A DNA stretch of 33,524 nucleotides from JAPLDB01 sp964356415 (GCA_964356415.1 CAYHHK010000033.1:1-33524), one strand, 5' to 3'; shown: positions 7,244 through 17,076, counted from the first letter of the stretch. The notes: generated from the sequence alone by a model not told the origin. A program made the numbers and translations.

Positions 7244-8141
7244 GCCTGTACTGCTCCGGGAAAGTGTGGACGCACTGGTGACTAATGTAGATGGAACTTA
7301 TGTGGATGTGACATTTGGAGGCGGAGGGCATTCAAGGGAAATTTTAAAACGACTGGGCAAGAAAGGAAAACTGATCGCATTTGACCAGGACGAAGATGCG
7401 ATTCAAAATACAATAGACGATAAGCGCTTTATGCTGATCAGGAGCAACTTCAGATACATGAAAAATTTTCTCCGTTACCACCACCTCATTCCGGTAACGG
7501 GCGTTCTGGCTGATCTGGGCATATCTTCTCACCAGATCGATACGGCTGAACGCGGCTTCAGTACACGCTTTGACGCATCCCTCGACATGCGGATGAATAA
7601 CCGGTCTGAGCTAACGGCAGCACAGATCATCAATGAATATCCGGAGGAAAAACTTCGGGAAATTTTCAGAGAATACAGCGAACTCCGCGAAGCAAGATCA
7701 TTGTCAAAGAAAATTGTCAGCTATCGAACAGAGAAAAAAATAACATCAACCACTGAGTTGATGAAGATACTGAAAACGGAGACAAACCGCGGACATGAAT
7801 TTCAATTTTTTGCAAAAGTTTTTCAGGCATTGCGGATCGAGGTGAACAGGGAACTGGATGCGCTGAAAGAAATGCTCCTTCAATGCGGGGATGTGATTGC
7901 TGAAAAAGGCCGGTTGGTGGTAATTTCTTATCACTCACTTGAGGATCGTCTGGCAAAAAATTTTATAGCTGCAGGCAACTTTTCAGGGGAAGTAGAGCGG
8001 GATGCAATCTTTGGAAAGCCGGCGGCAACGCCATTTACTGCCCTGAACAAAAAACCAGCGGAAGCTTCAGAAACAGAAATACAGAAAAATACAAGAGCGA
8101 GAAGCGCAAGAATGAGGGTGGCAGAAAAAAATCCTATTTGA
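7227..8141 (+). CDS. rsmH: 16S rRNA (cytosine(1402)-N4)-methyltransferase RsmH
   Basis: S-adenosylmethionine-dependent enzyme that methylates N4 of C1402 in 16S rRNA; formerly MraW. The 304-residue product shows the N-terminal HEPVLLRESVDAL, the SAM-binding motif FGGGGHSREIL (about 30-40), the LADLGISSHQID motif, the GFSTRFDASLDMRM segment, and the C-terminal VVISYHSLEDRLAKNF with the basic tail TRARSARMRVAEK. All are diagnostic. The start at 7227 lies inside the mraZ end, a usual translational coupling in this operon. It is followed immediately by the ftsL-like gene. Confidence 0.97.
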   Translation: MANYHEPVLLRESVDALVTNVDGTYVDVTFGGGGHSREILKRLGKKGKLIAFDQDEDAIQNTIDDKRFMLIRSNFRYMKNFLRYHHLIPVTGVLADLGISSHQIDTAERGFSTRFDASLDMRMNNRSELTAAQIINEYPEEKLREIFREYSELREARSLSKKIVSYRTEKKITSTTELMKILKTETNRGHEFQFFAKVFQALRIEVNRELDALKEMLLQCGDVIAEKGRLVVISYHSLEDRLAKNFIAAGNFSGEVERDAIFGKPAATPFTALNKKPAEASETEIQKNTRARSARMRVAEKNPI

Positions 8142-8146
8142 TAAAA

Positions 8147-8554
8147 ATGGCAGCAAATTCAATAAGGCAGAAACCCGAAGAGGTAGTTGAGGAAACTCAG
8201 AAAAAAAAGCGTTCTACCAAATCGGCAAGGAAATTCCTCAAAGTGATGCACGTCTTCGGCATCTTCAATCGCAATCAGGTTGTGAACATGATGCCTTTCA
8301 TTCTCTTTCTCAGTGTGCTCATTATGTTTTATATCGGCAACAGTTACTATGCCGAACATACAATCAGGGAAATAAACAATGTAAAAAACGAAATCAAAGA
8401 GAAGCACGCAGAATTCATATCAACCAGTTCTGAATTGTCTTTCAGGACAATACAGTCTGAAGTTGCGAAATCAATTGCGCCTTTAGGAATAAAGGAGTCA
8501 AGGGAACCTCAGAAAAAAATTACAGTTGTCCCCGTTCAAAAGAAGGAAAAATAA
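8147..8554 (+). CDS. ftsL: FtsL-like division protein
   Basis: Small bitopic membrane protein placed between rsmH and ftsI, the standard place for ftsL. The ATG at 8147 (5 nt after the rsmH stop) gives 135 residues; a TTG at 8138 would add three residues and overlap rsmH, and is less likely. The sequence has a lysine-rich cytosolic N-terminus, one membrane span around MMPFILFLSVLIMFYIG (about residues 47-63), and a helical periplasmic part with spaced hydrophobic residues fit for a short coiled coil with FtsB-like partners. Sequence similarity to FtsL is always weak; the call rests on topology and position. The product is probably needed for septal FtsW/FtsI activation. Confidence 0.8.
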   Translation: MAANSIRQKPEEVVEETQKKKRSTKSARKFLKVMHVFGIFNRNQVVNMMPFILFLSVLIMFYIGNSYYAEHTIREINNVKNEIKEKHAEFISTSSELSFRTIQSEVAKSIAPLGIKESREPQKKITVVPVQKKEK

Positions 8555-8623
8555 AAATTAAATGCCGAAAACCGCCGGCATGAGATGCAGTAGAGATTAC
8601 AAACCACAAACCTTAACAGCATA

Positions 8624-10729
8624 ATGGAAACAAAGAAAGACATCATGTGGCGCATCTATCTGGTTTTCGCCGGCTTTCTTCTTTTTGGAATCGCCATCTG
8701 TGTCCAGATTTTCAGGATCCAATTTGTAGAAGGTGATTACTGGCGATCAAAGGCTGATTCTCTCACCATACAGATCAAAAGCATAGAAGCCTCAAGAGGC
8801 AATATCTTCTCAAGCGATGGTAGTCTGCTTGCGACGTCTGTTCCAATATATGATGTCAGAATGGACCTCAAAGCCGATGGACTCACCAGCGATGCATTCA
8901 ATATGAATGTAGACTCATTGTCTCTTTGCCTCTCCAACCTCTTTAAAGATAAGTCGAAATCAGAATACAATCACGACCTGCGCAAGGCCAGAAATGACGG
9001 AAATAGGTATTTTCTTATCCAGAAAAATGTGCATTACGCCGACCTGCATAAGCTCAAGCTTTTCCCGTTGTTTCGGCTTGGTAAATACAAAGGCGGACTG
9101 GTCATAGATCAGCGTAATGTCCGTGAACTTCCATTTAAAGAATTGGCACAGCGTACGATCGGAACCATGCGTGACATTAAACCGGTTGGTATTGAGGCAT
9201 CTTTTGATGGAAGCCTTCAGGGTGCAAGCGGCTCCAGGCTCATGCAGCGAATTGCTGGCGGTGTCTGGATGCCACTAAATGACAAGGAAGAAGTGGAATC
9301 GAAGGATGGCAATGACATCATTACCACCATCAATGTCAATATTCAGGATGTTGCTGAAAGCGCACTGGGAGAACACCTGGTCAAAAACAACGCTGACCAC
9401 GGTTGTGTAGTAGTGATGGAAGTGGAAACAGGAAACATTGTTGCCATTGCCAACCTTTCCAGAACACCTGATGGTTCTTATCAGGAGAATTTCAATTATG
9501 CTATCGCAGAAGCAACAGAACCAGGCTCCACTATGAAACTGGCTTCTCTGTTGGCTGGCATAGATGACGGACTGATTGATCTAAATGAAAAAATAGATGT
9601 TGGGAGCGGCTTGATGTTTTATTGCGGCCAGAAAATGGAAGATGCCCATCCTCCGAAAAAATCAAACCTCACAGTGAGGGAAGCTTTTATGTCTTCTTCC
9701 AATGTCGGTATTTCGAAAATCATTACGCACTACTATGCCAAGCACCAGCAAGACTTCTTAGATAAACTGCAGTCATTCGGACTAAATAATAAACTGGGTC
9801 TGCAGATTGAGGGAGAAGGAAGACCACGCATAAAAAATGCGAAGGATAAGGACTGGAATCCCTGCGTATCACTTCCATGGACTTCCATTGGCTATGAAGT
9901 TTTGTTGTCGCCCCTGCAGACGCTTACTTTTTACAATGCAATTGCAAACAATGGCAGAATGGTTAAGCCAAAATTCGTGAAAGAGATCCGCTATCACGGC
10001 CAGCTTGTGAAAGCATTCCCTACAGTGATCATCAGGGATTCAATTGTGTCTCTATCTACCATTGCAAAAGCGCATGAACTCCTTGAAAGCGTTGTGGACA
10101 GTGGTACTGCAAGTTCACTGAGAAACCCGAACTACAGGGTAGCCGGAAAAACAGGTACTGCACAAATGAATCATCAGAAGTTTGGCTATAATAAAAACAA
10201 CAGGACCTATCAGGCTTCCTTCGCAGGATACTTCCCTGCTGATCGCCCCAAATATTCCATCATCGCAGTTGTTTATGCTCCATCAAGCGGCGTGTACTTC
10301 GGCGGGGCGGTATCCGCTCCGATCTTCAAAGAGATCGCCGATAAAATTTTTTCAAATGAAATGAGCCTTCACAATGAACTGGCAGCGGATGATTCAATTA
10401 ATAAAAATTTTCCTCAAGCAAAGTCGGGACAGCAAAACGATCTCAATAAAGTGCTTGCCAGTCTGAACATCCGGTCGCTCACCAGAAATGTTGAAGCAAC
10501 ATGGGTATCAACGGCGGGCACTGAAGAAGGAGTTGTGATGACTGAAAGAAATACGCACATCGGTGCTGTCCCCAATGTCATTGGCATGGGCATTCGTGAT
10601 GCTATTTATCTACTTGAAAACTCAGGCCTGAGCGTGAATGCCAGTGGAAAAGGTGCGGTAAAGAAGCAATCACTCAATCCGGGTACAAAAATAATAAAGG
10701 GACAAAAAATTGTGATAGAATTGGGATGA
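8624..10729 (+). CDS. ftsI: Septal penicillin-binding protein (FtsI/PBP3) with C-terminal PASTA domain
   Basis: Class B transpeptidase that cross-links septal peptidoglycan together with FtsW. Of 701 residues, about 12-30 form the membrane anchor; a dimerisation/pedestal domain follows, with the typical RGNIFSSDGSLLATS near residues 58-72. The transpeptidase domain carries the catalytic S302 in SxxK (STMK, K305), SxN at 358-360 (SSN) and KTGT at 509-512, all intact. A single PASTA domain covers about 645-701 (VPNVIGMGIRDAIYLLENSG, ending KGQKIVIELG). PASTA-tailed FtsI is common in Bacteroidota, whereas the proteobacterial protein lacks it. The stop overlaps the murE start as ATGA. A 69-nt gap after ftsL holds no visible signal. 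Confidence 0.95.
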   Translation: METKKDIMWRIYLVFAGFLLFGIAICVQIFRIQFVEGDYWRSKADSLTIQIKSIEASRGNIFSSDGSLLATSVPIYDVRMDLKADGLTSDAFNMNVDSLSLCLSNLFKDKSKSEYNHDLRKARNDGNRYFLIQKNVHYADLHKLKLFPLFRLGKYKGGLVIDQRNVRELPFKELAQRTIGTMRDIKPVGIEASFDGSLQGASGSRLMQRIAGGVWMPLNDKEEVESKDGNDIITTINVNIQDVAESALGEHLVKNNADHGCVVVMEVETGNIVAIANLSRTPDGSYQENFNYAIAEATEPGSTMKLASLLAGIDDGLIDLNEKIDVGSGLMFYCGQKMEDAHPPKKSNLTVREAFMSSSNVGISKIITHYYAKHQQDFLDKLQSFGLNNKLGLQIEGEGRPRIKNAKDKDWNPCVSLPWTSIGYEVLLSPLQTLTFYNAIANNGRMVKPKFVKEIRYHGQLVKAFPTVIIRDSIVSLSTIAKAHELLESVVDSGTASSLRNPNYRVAGKTGTAQMNHQKFGYNKNNRTYQASFAGYFPADRPKYSIIAVVYAPSSGVYFGGAVSAPIFKEIADKIFSNEMSLHNELAADDSINKNFPQAKSGQQNDLNKVLASLNIRSLTRNVEATWVSTAGTEEGVVMTERNTHIGAVPNVIGMGIRDAIYLLENSGLSVNASGKGAVKKQSLNPGTKIIKGQKIVIELG

Positions 10730-12183
10730 AACTGCTAAAGGAACTTTTATACAAAGCCGGATTGACAGGGGTAAATGGCACCACTGAATTAGGCATCACC
10801 GAAGTCTGCTTTGACTCACGAAAAGCAAAAGAAGGTGTTGTATTCGTTGCTACGCGTGGCACACAGAGCGATGGACATCGTTTCATCAACGATGTTATAG
10901 AGAAGGGATGTAAAGCAATCGTGTGTGAAGAAATGCCGGTCGAAAGAAAAGAAGGCATTACATACGTATCAGTTGGAGACAGCGCATTTGCACTCAGTAT
11001 CATGGCCGCTAATTTCTATGATAACCCTTCCGAGAAAATAAAACTGGTCGGCGTGACAGGAACCAACGGGAAAACCACAACTACCACTTTGCTCTACCAA
11101 CTCTTCAGAAAATCTGGATATAACGTTGGCTTGCTTTCAACAGTCAGGAATAAAATTAACGACGAGGAGATTTCTGCAACGCATACAACTCCTGATTCTG
11201 TACAACTCAATGCATTGCTTGCAAGAATGGTAGCTGAAGGTTGTACCTATTGTTTCATGGAAGTCAGCTCGCATGCTGTTGCTCAAAATCGGATTGCAGG
11301 CTTGAAGTTTACCGGCGCAGTTTTCACAAACCTCACTCACGATCACCTCGACTACCATAAAACTTTTGGCGAATACCTGAAAGCAAAGAAAGCATTCTTC
11401 GACGGCCTGAGTGAAGAAGCCTTCGCGCTCACAAACACAGATGATAAAAACGGGAATGTTATGATCCAGAATACCCGTGCACAAAAATACTCATACAGCC
11501 TGAAAAGCATGAGTGATTACAAATGCAGGCTCATTGAAAATCATTTTCAGGGCCTCATACTCAATATTGACGGGCATGAAGTGATCTGTCGTCTGGTGGG
11601 AAGCTTCAACGCCTATAACCTCATGGCAGCCTATGCAACAGCGGTATTGCTCGGAAAGGATAAAATGCAGGTGCTTACACAATTGAGTAATCTCGATTCT
11701 GTGGAAGGTCGCTTCGACTACCTCACTTCAAAGAAAAAAATTGTTGGCGTAGTTGATTATGCTCATACACCTGATGCACTTGAGAATGTACTGAAAACAA
11801 TACATGATGTCTCCGGGCAGGGAAAGATAATCACTGTGGTGGGTTGCGGTGGAGACCGCGATTCAACCAAACGCCCTGTCATGGCTAAGATCGCCTGTGA
11901 AATGAGCGACAAGGTCATCCTTACTTCCGACAATCCACGTTCGGAAGATCCGGCGGAGATCATCCGTGCAATGGAAAAAGGAATTGCCATTGGTGAAACG
12001 CGCAAAGCCCTCTCCATTGTTGACCGCAAGGAAGCAATCAAGACTGCTGTAAGCATTGCACAGCCGGGCGACGTCATTCTGATCGCAGGAAAAGGGCATG
12101 AAAAATACCAGGAAATAAAAGGCGTAAGAACGCCATTTGACGATAAAGAAATTTTAGGCGAAATGTTTCAATTATTTGATTAG
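10726..12183 (+). CDS. murE: UDP-N-acetylmuramoyl-L-alanyl-D-glutamate--meso-diaminopimelate ligase MurE
   Basis: Cytosolic ATP-dependent ligase that adds the third residue of the peptidoglycan stem peptide. The 485 residues show the Mur ligase layout: an N-terminal UDP-binding domain with FDSRKAKEGVVFVATRG, the ATP P-loop GTNGKTTTT with K116, the FTNLTHDHLDYH motif carrying the Mg2+ ligands, and a C-terminal domain. The motif DNPR at 402-405 is the known marker for meso-diaminopimelate as the added amino acid; lysine-type enzymes lack it. The wall is therefore predicted to be of the DAP type. Starts within the ftsI stop and ends 2 nt before mraY. Confidence 0.97.
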   Translation: MKLLKELLYKAGLTGVNGTTELGITEVCFDSRKAKEGVVFVATRGTQSDGHRFINDVIEKGCKAIVCEEMPVERKEGITYVSVGDSAFALSIMAANFYDNPSEKIKLVGVTGTNGKTTTTTLLYQLFRKSGYNVGLLSTVRNKINDEEISATHTTPDSVQLNALLARMVAEGCTYCFMEVSSHAVAQNRIAGLKFTGAVFTNLTHDHLDYHKTFGEYLKAKKAFFDGLSEEAFALTNTDDKNGNVMIQNTRAQKYSYSLKSMSDYKCRLIENHFQGLILNIDGHEVICRLVGSFNAYNLMAAYATAVLLGKDKMQVLTQLSNLDSVEGRFDYLTSKKKIVGVVDYAHTPDALENVLKTIHDVSGQGKIITVVGCGGDRDSTKRPVMAKIACEMSDKVILTSDNPRSEDPAEIIRAMEKGIAIGETRKALSIVDRKEAIKTAVSIAQPGDVILIAGKGHEKYQEIKGVRTPFDDKEILGEMFQLFD

Positions 12184-12185
12184 AA

Positions 12186-13457
12186 GTGCTGTACTATTTT
12201 TTTAAATATCTCGATCAGGAGTTTAATGTTCCCGGAACAGGTGTATTTCAATACATCTCCTTTCGGGCAGCATTGGCTATTATATTCTCCCTGATGATAT
12301 CGTTAATACTCGGTAAGAACATCATCAAATTCCTCAGCAAAAAACAGATTGGAGAAACAGTCCGTGACCTTGGGCTGGAAGGCCAGATGCAAAAACAAGG
12401 CACCCCTACAATGGGAGGACTTATCATACTTGCTGCAATTTTAATTCCCACCATACTTTTTGCCCGCTTGCTGAATGTTTATGTAATAATCATGATCGTA
12501 TCCACCATCTGGCTTGGGCTTATCGGTTACCTGGATGATTACATTAAAGTTTTCAAGAAAGACAAAGGAGGACTGGCAGGCAAATTCAAAGTGCTCGGAC
12601 AAGTAGGCCTTGGGCTAATTGTAGGCTGCACGATGTATTTTAACCCATACGTTGTCGTCAGGGAAAAGATGATGTCGAATGAAATTATCGTAGAGCGCGA
12701 AACAAAAAATATCGTGGAGGACCTGAGGAAGAATGAAAACATGCTTTATTCCCCGGAGAACATTAAGTCAACAAAAACCACCATTCCGTTTTACAAGAAC
12801 AATGAGTTTGACTATGCAAAATTACTCTCATGGACAGGGCCGAATTACAGAAAGTATGCATGGCTGATCTTTATACCTTTCGTAATACTGATCATTACTG
12901 CCGTATCAAACGGCGCAAACATTACTGACGGAATTGACGGACTGGCAACCGGCACTTCTGCGATAATTGGCGCTACCCTTGGCATTCTTGCCTATGTTTC
13001 CGGCAATACCGTATTCGCCAATTACCTCAACATCATGTACATTCCGAATGCAGGGGAGTTGGTGGTATTCATTGCAGCATTTGTAGGAGCGTGCATTGGC
13101 TTTATGTGGTACAATGCTTATCCGGCGCAGGTTTTCATGGGAGATACCGGAAGCCTTGCTCTGGGAGGAATCATTGCAACGTTCGCAATCGCTATCAGAA
13201 AAGAACTATTGATACCTGTGCTTTGCGGAATATTCCTCGTGGAAAATGTTTCAGTCATACTACAGGTTTACTACTTCAAGTACCAGAAGCGGAAAAGAGG
13301 AATTGAATATGCCAGAGCTCACCGGCTCTTCAAGATGTCACCGTTGCATCACCATTACCAGAAATCCGGATATCATGAATCAAAGATAGTTACGCGCTTC
13401 CTTATCATCGGAATCATGCTTGCTGTAATCACGTTCGTAACACTGAAACTGAGATAA
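12186..13457 (+). CDS. mraY: Phospho-N-acetylmuramoyl-pentapeptide-transferase MraY
   Basis: Integral membrane enzyme forming lipid I from UDP-MurNAc-pentapeptide and undecaprenyl phosphate. Starts with GTG, 2 nt after murE. Active-site residues are present: D117-D118 in GYLDDYIKV, NGANITDGIDGL with D248 and D251, the MGDTGS motif with D320, and the histidine cluster LHHHYQ at about 387-391. At 423 residues it is about 60 longer than the E. coli enzyme (360); the extra part is a charged segment at about 155-220 between two membrane helices, which also seems usual for Bacteroidota MraY. Around ten membrane spans are expected. One nucleotide separates it from murD. Confidence 0.97.
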   Translation: MLYYFFKYLDQEFNVPGTGVFQYISFRAALAIIFSLMISLILGKNIIKFLSKKQIGETVRDLGLEGQMQKQGTPTMGGLIILAAILIPTILFARLLNVYVIIMIVSTIWLGLIGYLDDYIKVFKKDKGGLAGKFKVLGQVGLGLIVGCTMYFNPYVVVREKMMSNEIIVERETKNIVEDLRKNENMLYSPENIKSTKTTIPFYKNNEFDYAKLLSWTGPNYRKYAWLIFIPFVILIITAVSNGANITDGIDGLATGTSAIIGATLGILAYVSGNTVFANYLNIMYIPNAGELVVFIAAFVGACIGFMWYNAYPAQVFMGDTGSLALGGIIATFAIAIRKELLIPVLCGIFLVENVSVILQVYYFKYQKRKRGIEYARAHRLFKMSPLHHHYQKSGYHESKIVTRFLIIGIMLAVITFVTLKLR

Positions 13458-13458
13458 G

Positions 13459-14796
13459 ATGGAAAAAAGGATTGTCATTCTCGGAGCTGCAGAAAGCGGA
13501 GTGGGTGCTTCAGTACTTGCATTGAAGAAGGGCTTTGATGTTTTCGTGAGTGATGGGGGAAAAATTGCAGAGAATTACAAAAACGTTCTTTCCAAATACA
13601 AGATCCCTTTCGAAGAAGGAAAGCATTCGCCGGAGAATATCCTGAATGCTACAGAAGTGATCAAAAGCCCCGGAATTCCCGACAAGGCAGCAATGGTGAA
13701 GCGCGTTCGGGACAATAAGATCCCGGTGATCTCCGAAATAGAATTCGCCGGACGGTATACCAATGCCAAGATGATTGGCATAACAGGTACAAACGGCAAA
13801 ACCACAACCACCCTGCTTACCCATCACATCCTGAAAAAAGCAGGACTGAATGCAGGCTTGGCCGGCAACGTCGGAAAAAGCCTTGCCATGCAGGTGGCGG
13901 AAGAAAATTACGATCACTACGTGATTGAGCTAAGCAGCTTTCAGCTTGACGGGATGTATGATTTTAAATGTGACATCGCTGTCATGACCAATATCACTCC
14001 CGATCACCTTGACCGGTACGAATACAAACTGGAAAATTATGCGATGTCAAAATTCAGAATCACGCAAAATCAGACAGCTTCAGATGTATTCATTTATAAC
14101 ACTGATGACGAAATTACCGGTGAATACATGGGAAAAACAAATATCAAAGCTCAACAATATCCTTTCTCAATTAAAAAAAAAATCGAAAAAGGAGCCTGGC
14201 TCGAAAACAACTCAATTCAATTACTAACTAACACTAACCAATTTACTATGCTCATCCAAGACCTCGCCCTACAAGGCAAACACAACATCTACAACAGTAT
14301 GGCGGCAGCACTTTCGGCACGCTCTCTGGAAATCCGTAAAGAAGTAGTACGGGAAAGCTTAACTGATTTCCAGAATATTGAGCATCGCCTTGAACATGTG
14401 ATGAATGTAAATGGAATTGAATTCGTTAATGATTCCAAAGCAACCAACATCAATTCCACATGGTATGCCCTAGAATGCTTTCACAAGCCTGTAGTACTTA
14501 TCCTCGGTGGCGTAGACAAGGGAAATGATTATGCAATGCTGGAAGACCTGATAAAAGAAAAGGTAAAAGCGATCGTTTGCCTTGGTATCGACACAAAAAA
14601 AATTCACAACGCATTCAAATCCCTCGTTACAGAAATTGTGGATGTAACTTCAGCAGTTGATGCCGTCAATGAAAGCTACCGCCTTGCCAAACCGGGCGAT
14701 GTTGTGCTACTCTCTCCGGCATGTGCGAGTTTTGACCTTTTCGAAAACTACGAAGATCGCGGACGACAATTTAAAGCTGCAGTGAAAGGCCTTTAA
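13459..14796 (+). CDS. murD: UDP-N-acetylmuramoylalanine--D-glutamate ligase MurD
   Basis: Cytosolic ATP-dependent ligase adding D-glutamate to UDP-MurNAc-L-Ala. The 445 residues have the normal length and domain order: an N-terminal Rossmann-like UDP-binding domain (RIVILGAAESGVGAS), the P-loop GITGTNGKTTTT (K114), the ELSSFQLDG segment specific to MurD, NITPDHLDRY with metal-binding residues, NDSKATN at the domain border, and SPACASFDLFENYEDRG near the C-terminus. NDSKATN and the C-terminal motif separate it from MurC, MurE and MurF. A 26-nt gap leads to ftsW. Confidence 0.97.
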   Translation: MEKRIVILGAAESGVGASVLALKKGFDVFVSDGGKIAENYKNVLSKYKIPFEEGKHSPENILNATEVIKSPGIPDKAAMVKRVRDNKIPVISEIEFAGRYTNAKMIGITGTNGKTTTTLLTHHILKKAGLNAGLAGNVGKSLAMQVAEENYDHYVIELSSFQLDGMYDFKCDIAVMTNITPDHLDRYEYKLENYAMSKFRITQNQTASDVFIYNTDDEITGEYMGKTNIKAQQYPFSIKKKIEKGAWLENNSIQLLTNTNQFTMLIQDLALQGKHNIYNSMAAALSARSLEIRKEVVRESLTDFQNIEHRLEHVMNVNGIEFVNDSKATNINSTWYALECFHKPVVLILGGVDKGNDYAMLEDLIKEKVKAIVCLGIDTKKIHNAFKSLVTEIVDVTSAVDAVNESYRLAKPGDVVLLSPACASFDLFENYEDRGRQFKAAVKGL

Positions 14797-14822
14797 TTTA
14801 ATGTTCATTATATCTGAATGCA

Positions 14823-15989
14823 ATGCATAATAACTGGCTCGAAAAGTATTTCAAAGGAGACCGCACCATCTGGCTGGTGGTGTTTATCCTCACATTGTTC
14901 TCGCTGCTGGCTGTCTACAGTTCAACAGGAACGCTGGCATATAAATACCAGAGCGGCGACACGGAATTCTACCTTTTCCGTCAGGCCAGGTTTCTTATCA
15001 TCGGCCTTGCATTGATGTATCTCGCACACCGAATCAGGTATAATTGGTATTCACGGTTATCGCAAATTGCAATCTTTATTGCCATTCCACTGCTCATCCT
15101 CACACTGATCATCGGCCCAAGCCTTAATTCAGCTAACCGTTGGCTGTCGCTCCCGGGCCTTAATACCACATTCCAAACGTCTGATCTTGCCAAGCTGGCA
15201 TTGATTATGTTTGTAGCCCGCATGCTTTCACGGAAACAGGAGAACATCAAAGATTTCAAAACTGCATTTCTCCCAATTATGCTTCCGGTATTGATCGTAT
15301 GCGGTCTGATCCTTCCCGCCAACCTGTCCACTTCGCTGCTTATCTTCTTTACCTGCATCGTCCTGATGTTTATCGGACGGATCAACATGAAGTACGTGAT
15401 TATTATGTGCGGACTGGGAGTCGTACTGTTATCCGGTTACGTGGCCGTGAAATATTATTCCGATGATAGGGGACGGGTTGTTACATGGATCAACCGTGTC
15501 AAGAGTTTTACAAGCGGGGAAGGAAGTGATAATTATCAGGCAGACCAGGCTAAGATCGCAATCGCCACAGGCGGACTTGTTGGTAAATTTCCGGGAAACA
15601 GTACGCAAAGAAATTTCCTGCCACATCCTTATTCCGACTTCATATTTGCAATCATCATTGAAGAATATGGATTTATCTTCGGAGGTGTTCTAATGATCTT
15701 CCTATACCTGCTACTGTTCTTCCGGGTCATACGGTTCATCAACCATAGCCCGCGCGCTTTCGCAACGCTGCTTGCTGTTGGATGCAGTTTCATGCTTGTG
15801 TTTCAGGCAATGATCAACATGGCAGTTGCAGTCAACTTATTTCCTGTTACAGGTCAACCGCTCCCATTGGTCAGCATGGGCGGAACCTCCACATTATTTA
15901 CAAGCATAGCGCTGGGAATCATCCTTAGTGTAAGTCGTGAAGTAGAAAAAGAAAAGAAAGATGGTGGCGGTGAGCTTGCAGCAACGTAA
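14823..15989 (+). CDS. ftsW: SEDS peptidoglycan polymerase FtsW
   Basis: Membrane glycosyltransferase that polymerises septal glycan strands as partner of FtsI. The 388 residues contain about ten hydrophobic spans. SEDS landmarks are visible: SLNSANRWLSLPGL with the NRW motif, then the LPANLSTSLLI segment, the loop HPYSDFIFAIIIEEYGFIFG, and the C-terminal PVTGQPLPLVSMGGTSTL. Being between murD and murG it is FtsW and not the elongation paralogue RodA. Its last 29 nt overlap murG in another frame. Start at the ATG at 14823; no Shine-Dalgarno seen. Confidence 0.95.
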   Translation: MHNNWLEKYFKGDRTIWLVVFILTLFSLLAVYSSTGTLAYKYQSGDTEFYLFRQARFLIIGLALMYLAHRIRYNWYSRLSQIAIFIAIPLLILTLIIGPSLNSANRWLSLPGLNTTFQTSDLAKLALIMFVARMLSRKQENIKDFKTAFLPIMLPVLIVCGLILPANLSTSLLIFFTCIVLMFIGRINMKYVIIMCGLGVVLLSGYVAVKYYSDDRGRVVTWINRVKSFTSGEGSDNYQADQAKIAIATGGLVGKFPGNSTQRNFLPHPYSDFIFAIIIEEYGFIFGGVLMIFLYLLLFFRVIRFINHSPRAFATLLAVGCSFMLVFQAMINMAVAVNLFPVTGQPLPLVSMGGTSTLFTSIALGIILSVSREVEKEKKDGGGELAAT

Positions 15990-17076
15990 AATAAAAGTCA
16001 TCATCAGCGGTGGTGGAACAGGGGGACATATTTTTCCTGCCATTGCCATTGCCAATGAACTGAAAAGAGTAAATGTCGAAAATGAAATTTTATTTGTTGG
16101 AGCTGAAGGTCGAATGGAAATGGAAAAAGTCCCTGCAGCAGGATATAAAATCGTAGGATTAAAAATAGCAGGCATACAACGCAAATTTGATTTGAAGAAT
16201 TTATCGTTACCGGTTAAAGTTATAAGAAGTGTAATGACGTCAAGAAGAATAATAAAAAACTTCAGACCCGATGCAGCAGTGGGTGTTGGCGGTTATGCAA
16301 GCGGTCCGCTGCTATATGCTGCGTCAGTGATGAAAATACCTTCATTGATCCAGGAACAGAATTCATTCGCAGGAATTACAAATAAAATATTATCCCGACG
16401 CGTAAAGAAAGTTTGCGTAGCTTACGAGGGAATGGAAAAATATTTCGCAGCTGATAAGATCGTAATGACAGGGAATCCGGTAAGACAGGATGTAATTCAA
16501 ACAGAAGGAAAAAAAGAAGAGGCATTGCAATACTTCAATCTCAGCAGCAATAAGAAAACAGTTCTTGTAATTGGCGGAAGCCTGGGTGCGAGGAGCATCA
16601 ATGAGGCCATCAGGAACGGGCTGCAAAAATTTGCCGATCAGGTCATTCAGTTGATCTGGCAAACAGGGAAGAATGGCAGCAAGGAGTTGCAGGAAGCTGG
16701 CAGCAGTTTTAAGAACTGCCGTTGTGTAGAATTTATCAGCAGGATGGATCTCGCCTACAGTTGTGCCGATGTGGTGATCTCAAGAGCAGGCGCAAGCTCC
16801 GTTTCTGAACTTGAATTAACAGCTAAACCCTGTGTGCTTGTTCCATCTCCTAATGTGGCGGAAGACCATCAGACAAAAAATGCAATGGCACTGGTAAATA
16901 AAAACGCTGCGATACTGGTGCGGGATGCAGAAACAGACGGAAAACTGGTTGCTGAAGCAATTGCTTTGATCAGTGACAATGAAAAACAAAAAATGCTTTC
17001 TCAAAATATTTCAAAACTGGCGATGAGAAATTCAGCGGAAAAAATTGTAGCTGAAATCTATAAAATGATCTCCTAA
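15961..17076 (+). CDS. murG: UDP-N-acetylglucosamine--undecaprenyl-PP-MurNAc-pentapeptide transferase MurG
   Basis: Peripheral membrane glycosyltransferase (GT28) on the cytosolic face that turns lipid I into lipid II. The 371 residues show GGGTGGHIFPA at 17-27, the GVGGYASGPLLYAA motif, IQEQNSFAGITNK with the catalytic-site residues, GGSLGARSIN at the start of the C-terminal domain, and SRAGASSVSELELTAKPCVLVPSP for nucleotide-sugar binding. The ATG at 15961 lies 29 nt inside ftsW; the first eight residues are not conserved, but the next in-frame start would cut into the GGGTGGH domain, so this start is kept. A 49-nt gap with a hairpin separates it from murC. Confidence 0.97.
   Translation: MVAVSLQQRKIKVIISGGGTGGHIFPAIAIANELKRVNVENEILFVGAEGRMEMEKVPAAGYKIVGLKIAGIQRKFDLKNLSLPVKVIRSVMTSRRIIKNFRPDAAVGVGGYASGPLLYAASVMKIPSLIQEQNSFAGITNKILSRRVKKVCVAYEGMEKYFAADKIVMTGNPVRQDVIQTEGKKEEALQYFNLSSNKKTVLVIGGSLGARSINEAIRNGLQKFADQVIQLIWQTGKNGSKELQEAGSSFKNCRCVEFISRMDLAYSCADVVISRAGASSVSELELTAKPCVLVPSPNVAEDHQTKNAMALVNKNAAILVRDAETDGKLVAEAIALISDNEKQKMLSQNISKLAMRNSAEKIVAEIYKMIS

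Noticed and set aside
11137..11484. 115-codon minus-strand frame inside murE
   Set aside because: Lies wholly within the secure murE gene; cysteine-rich, unstructured translation typical of an antisense shadow.
14981..15388. 135-codon minus-strand frame inside ftsW, and a similar one at 13510-13917 inside murD
   Set aside because: Both are antisense to strongly supported genes with all motifs intact; no own start signals or family features.
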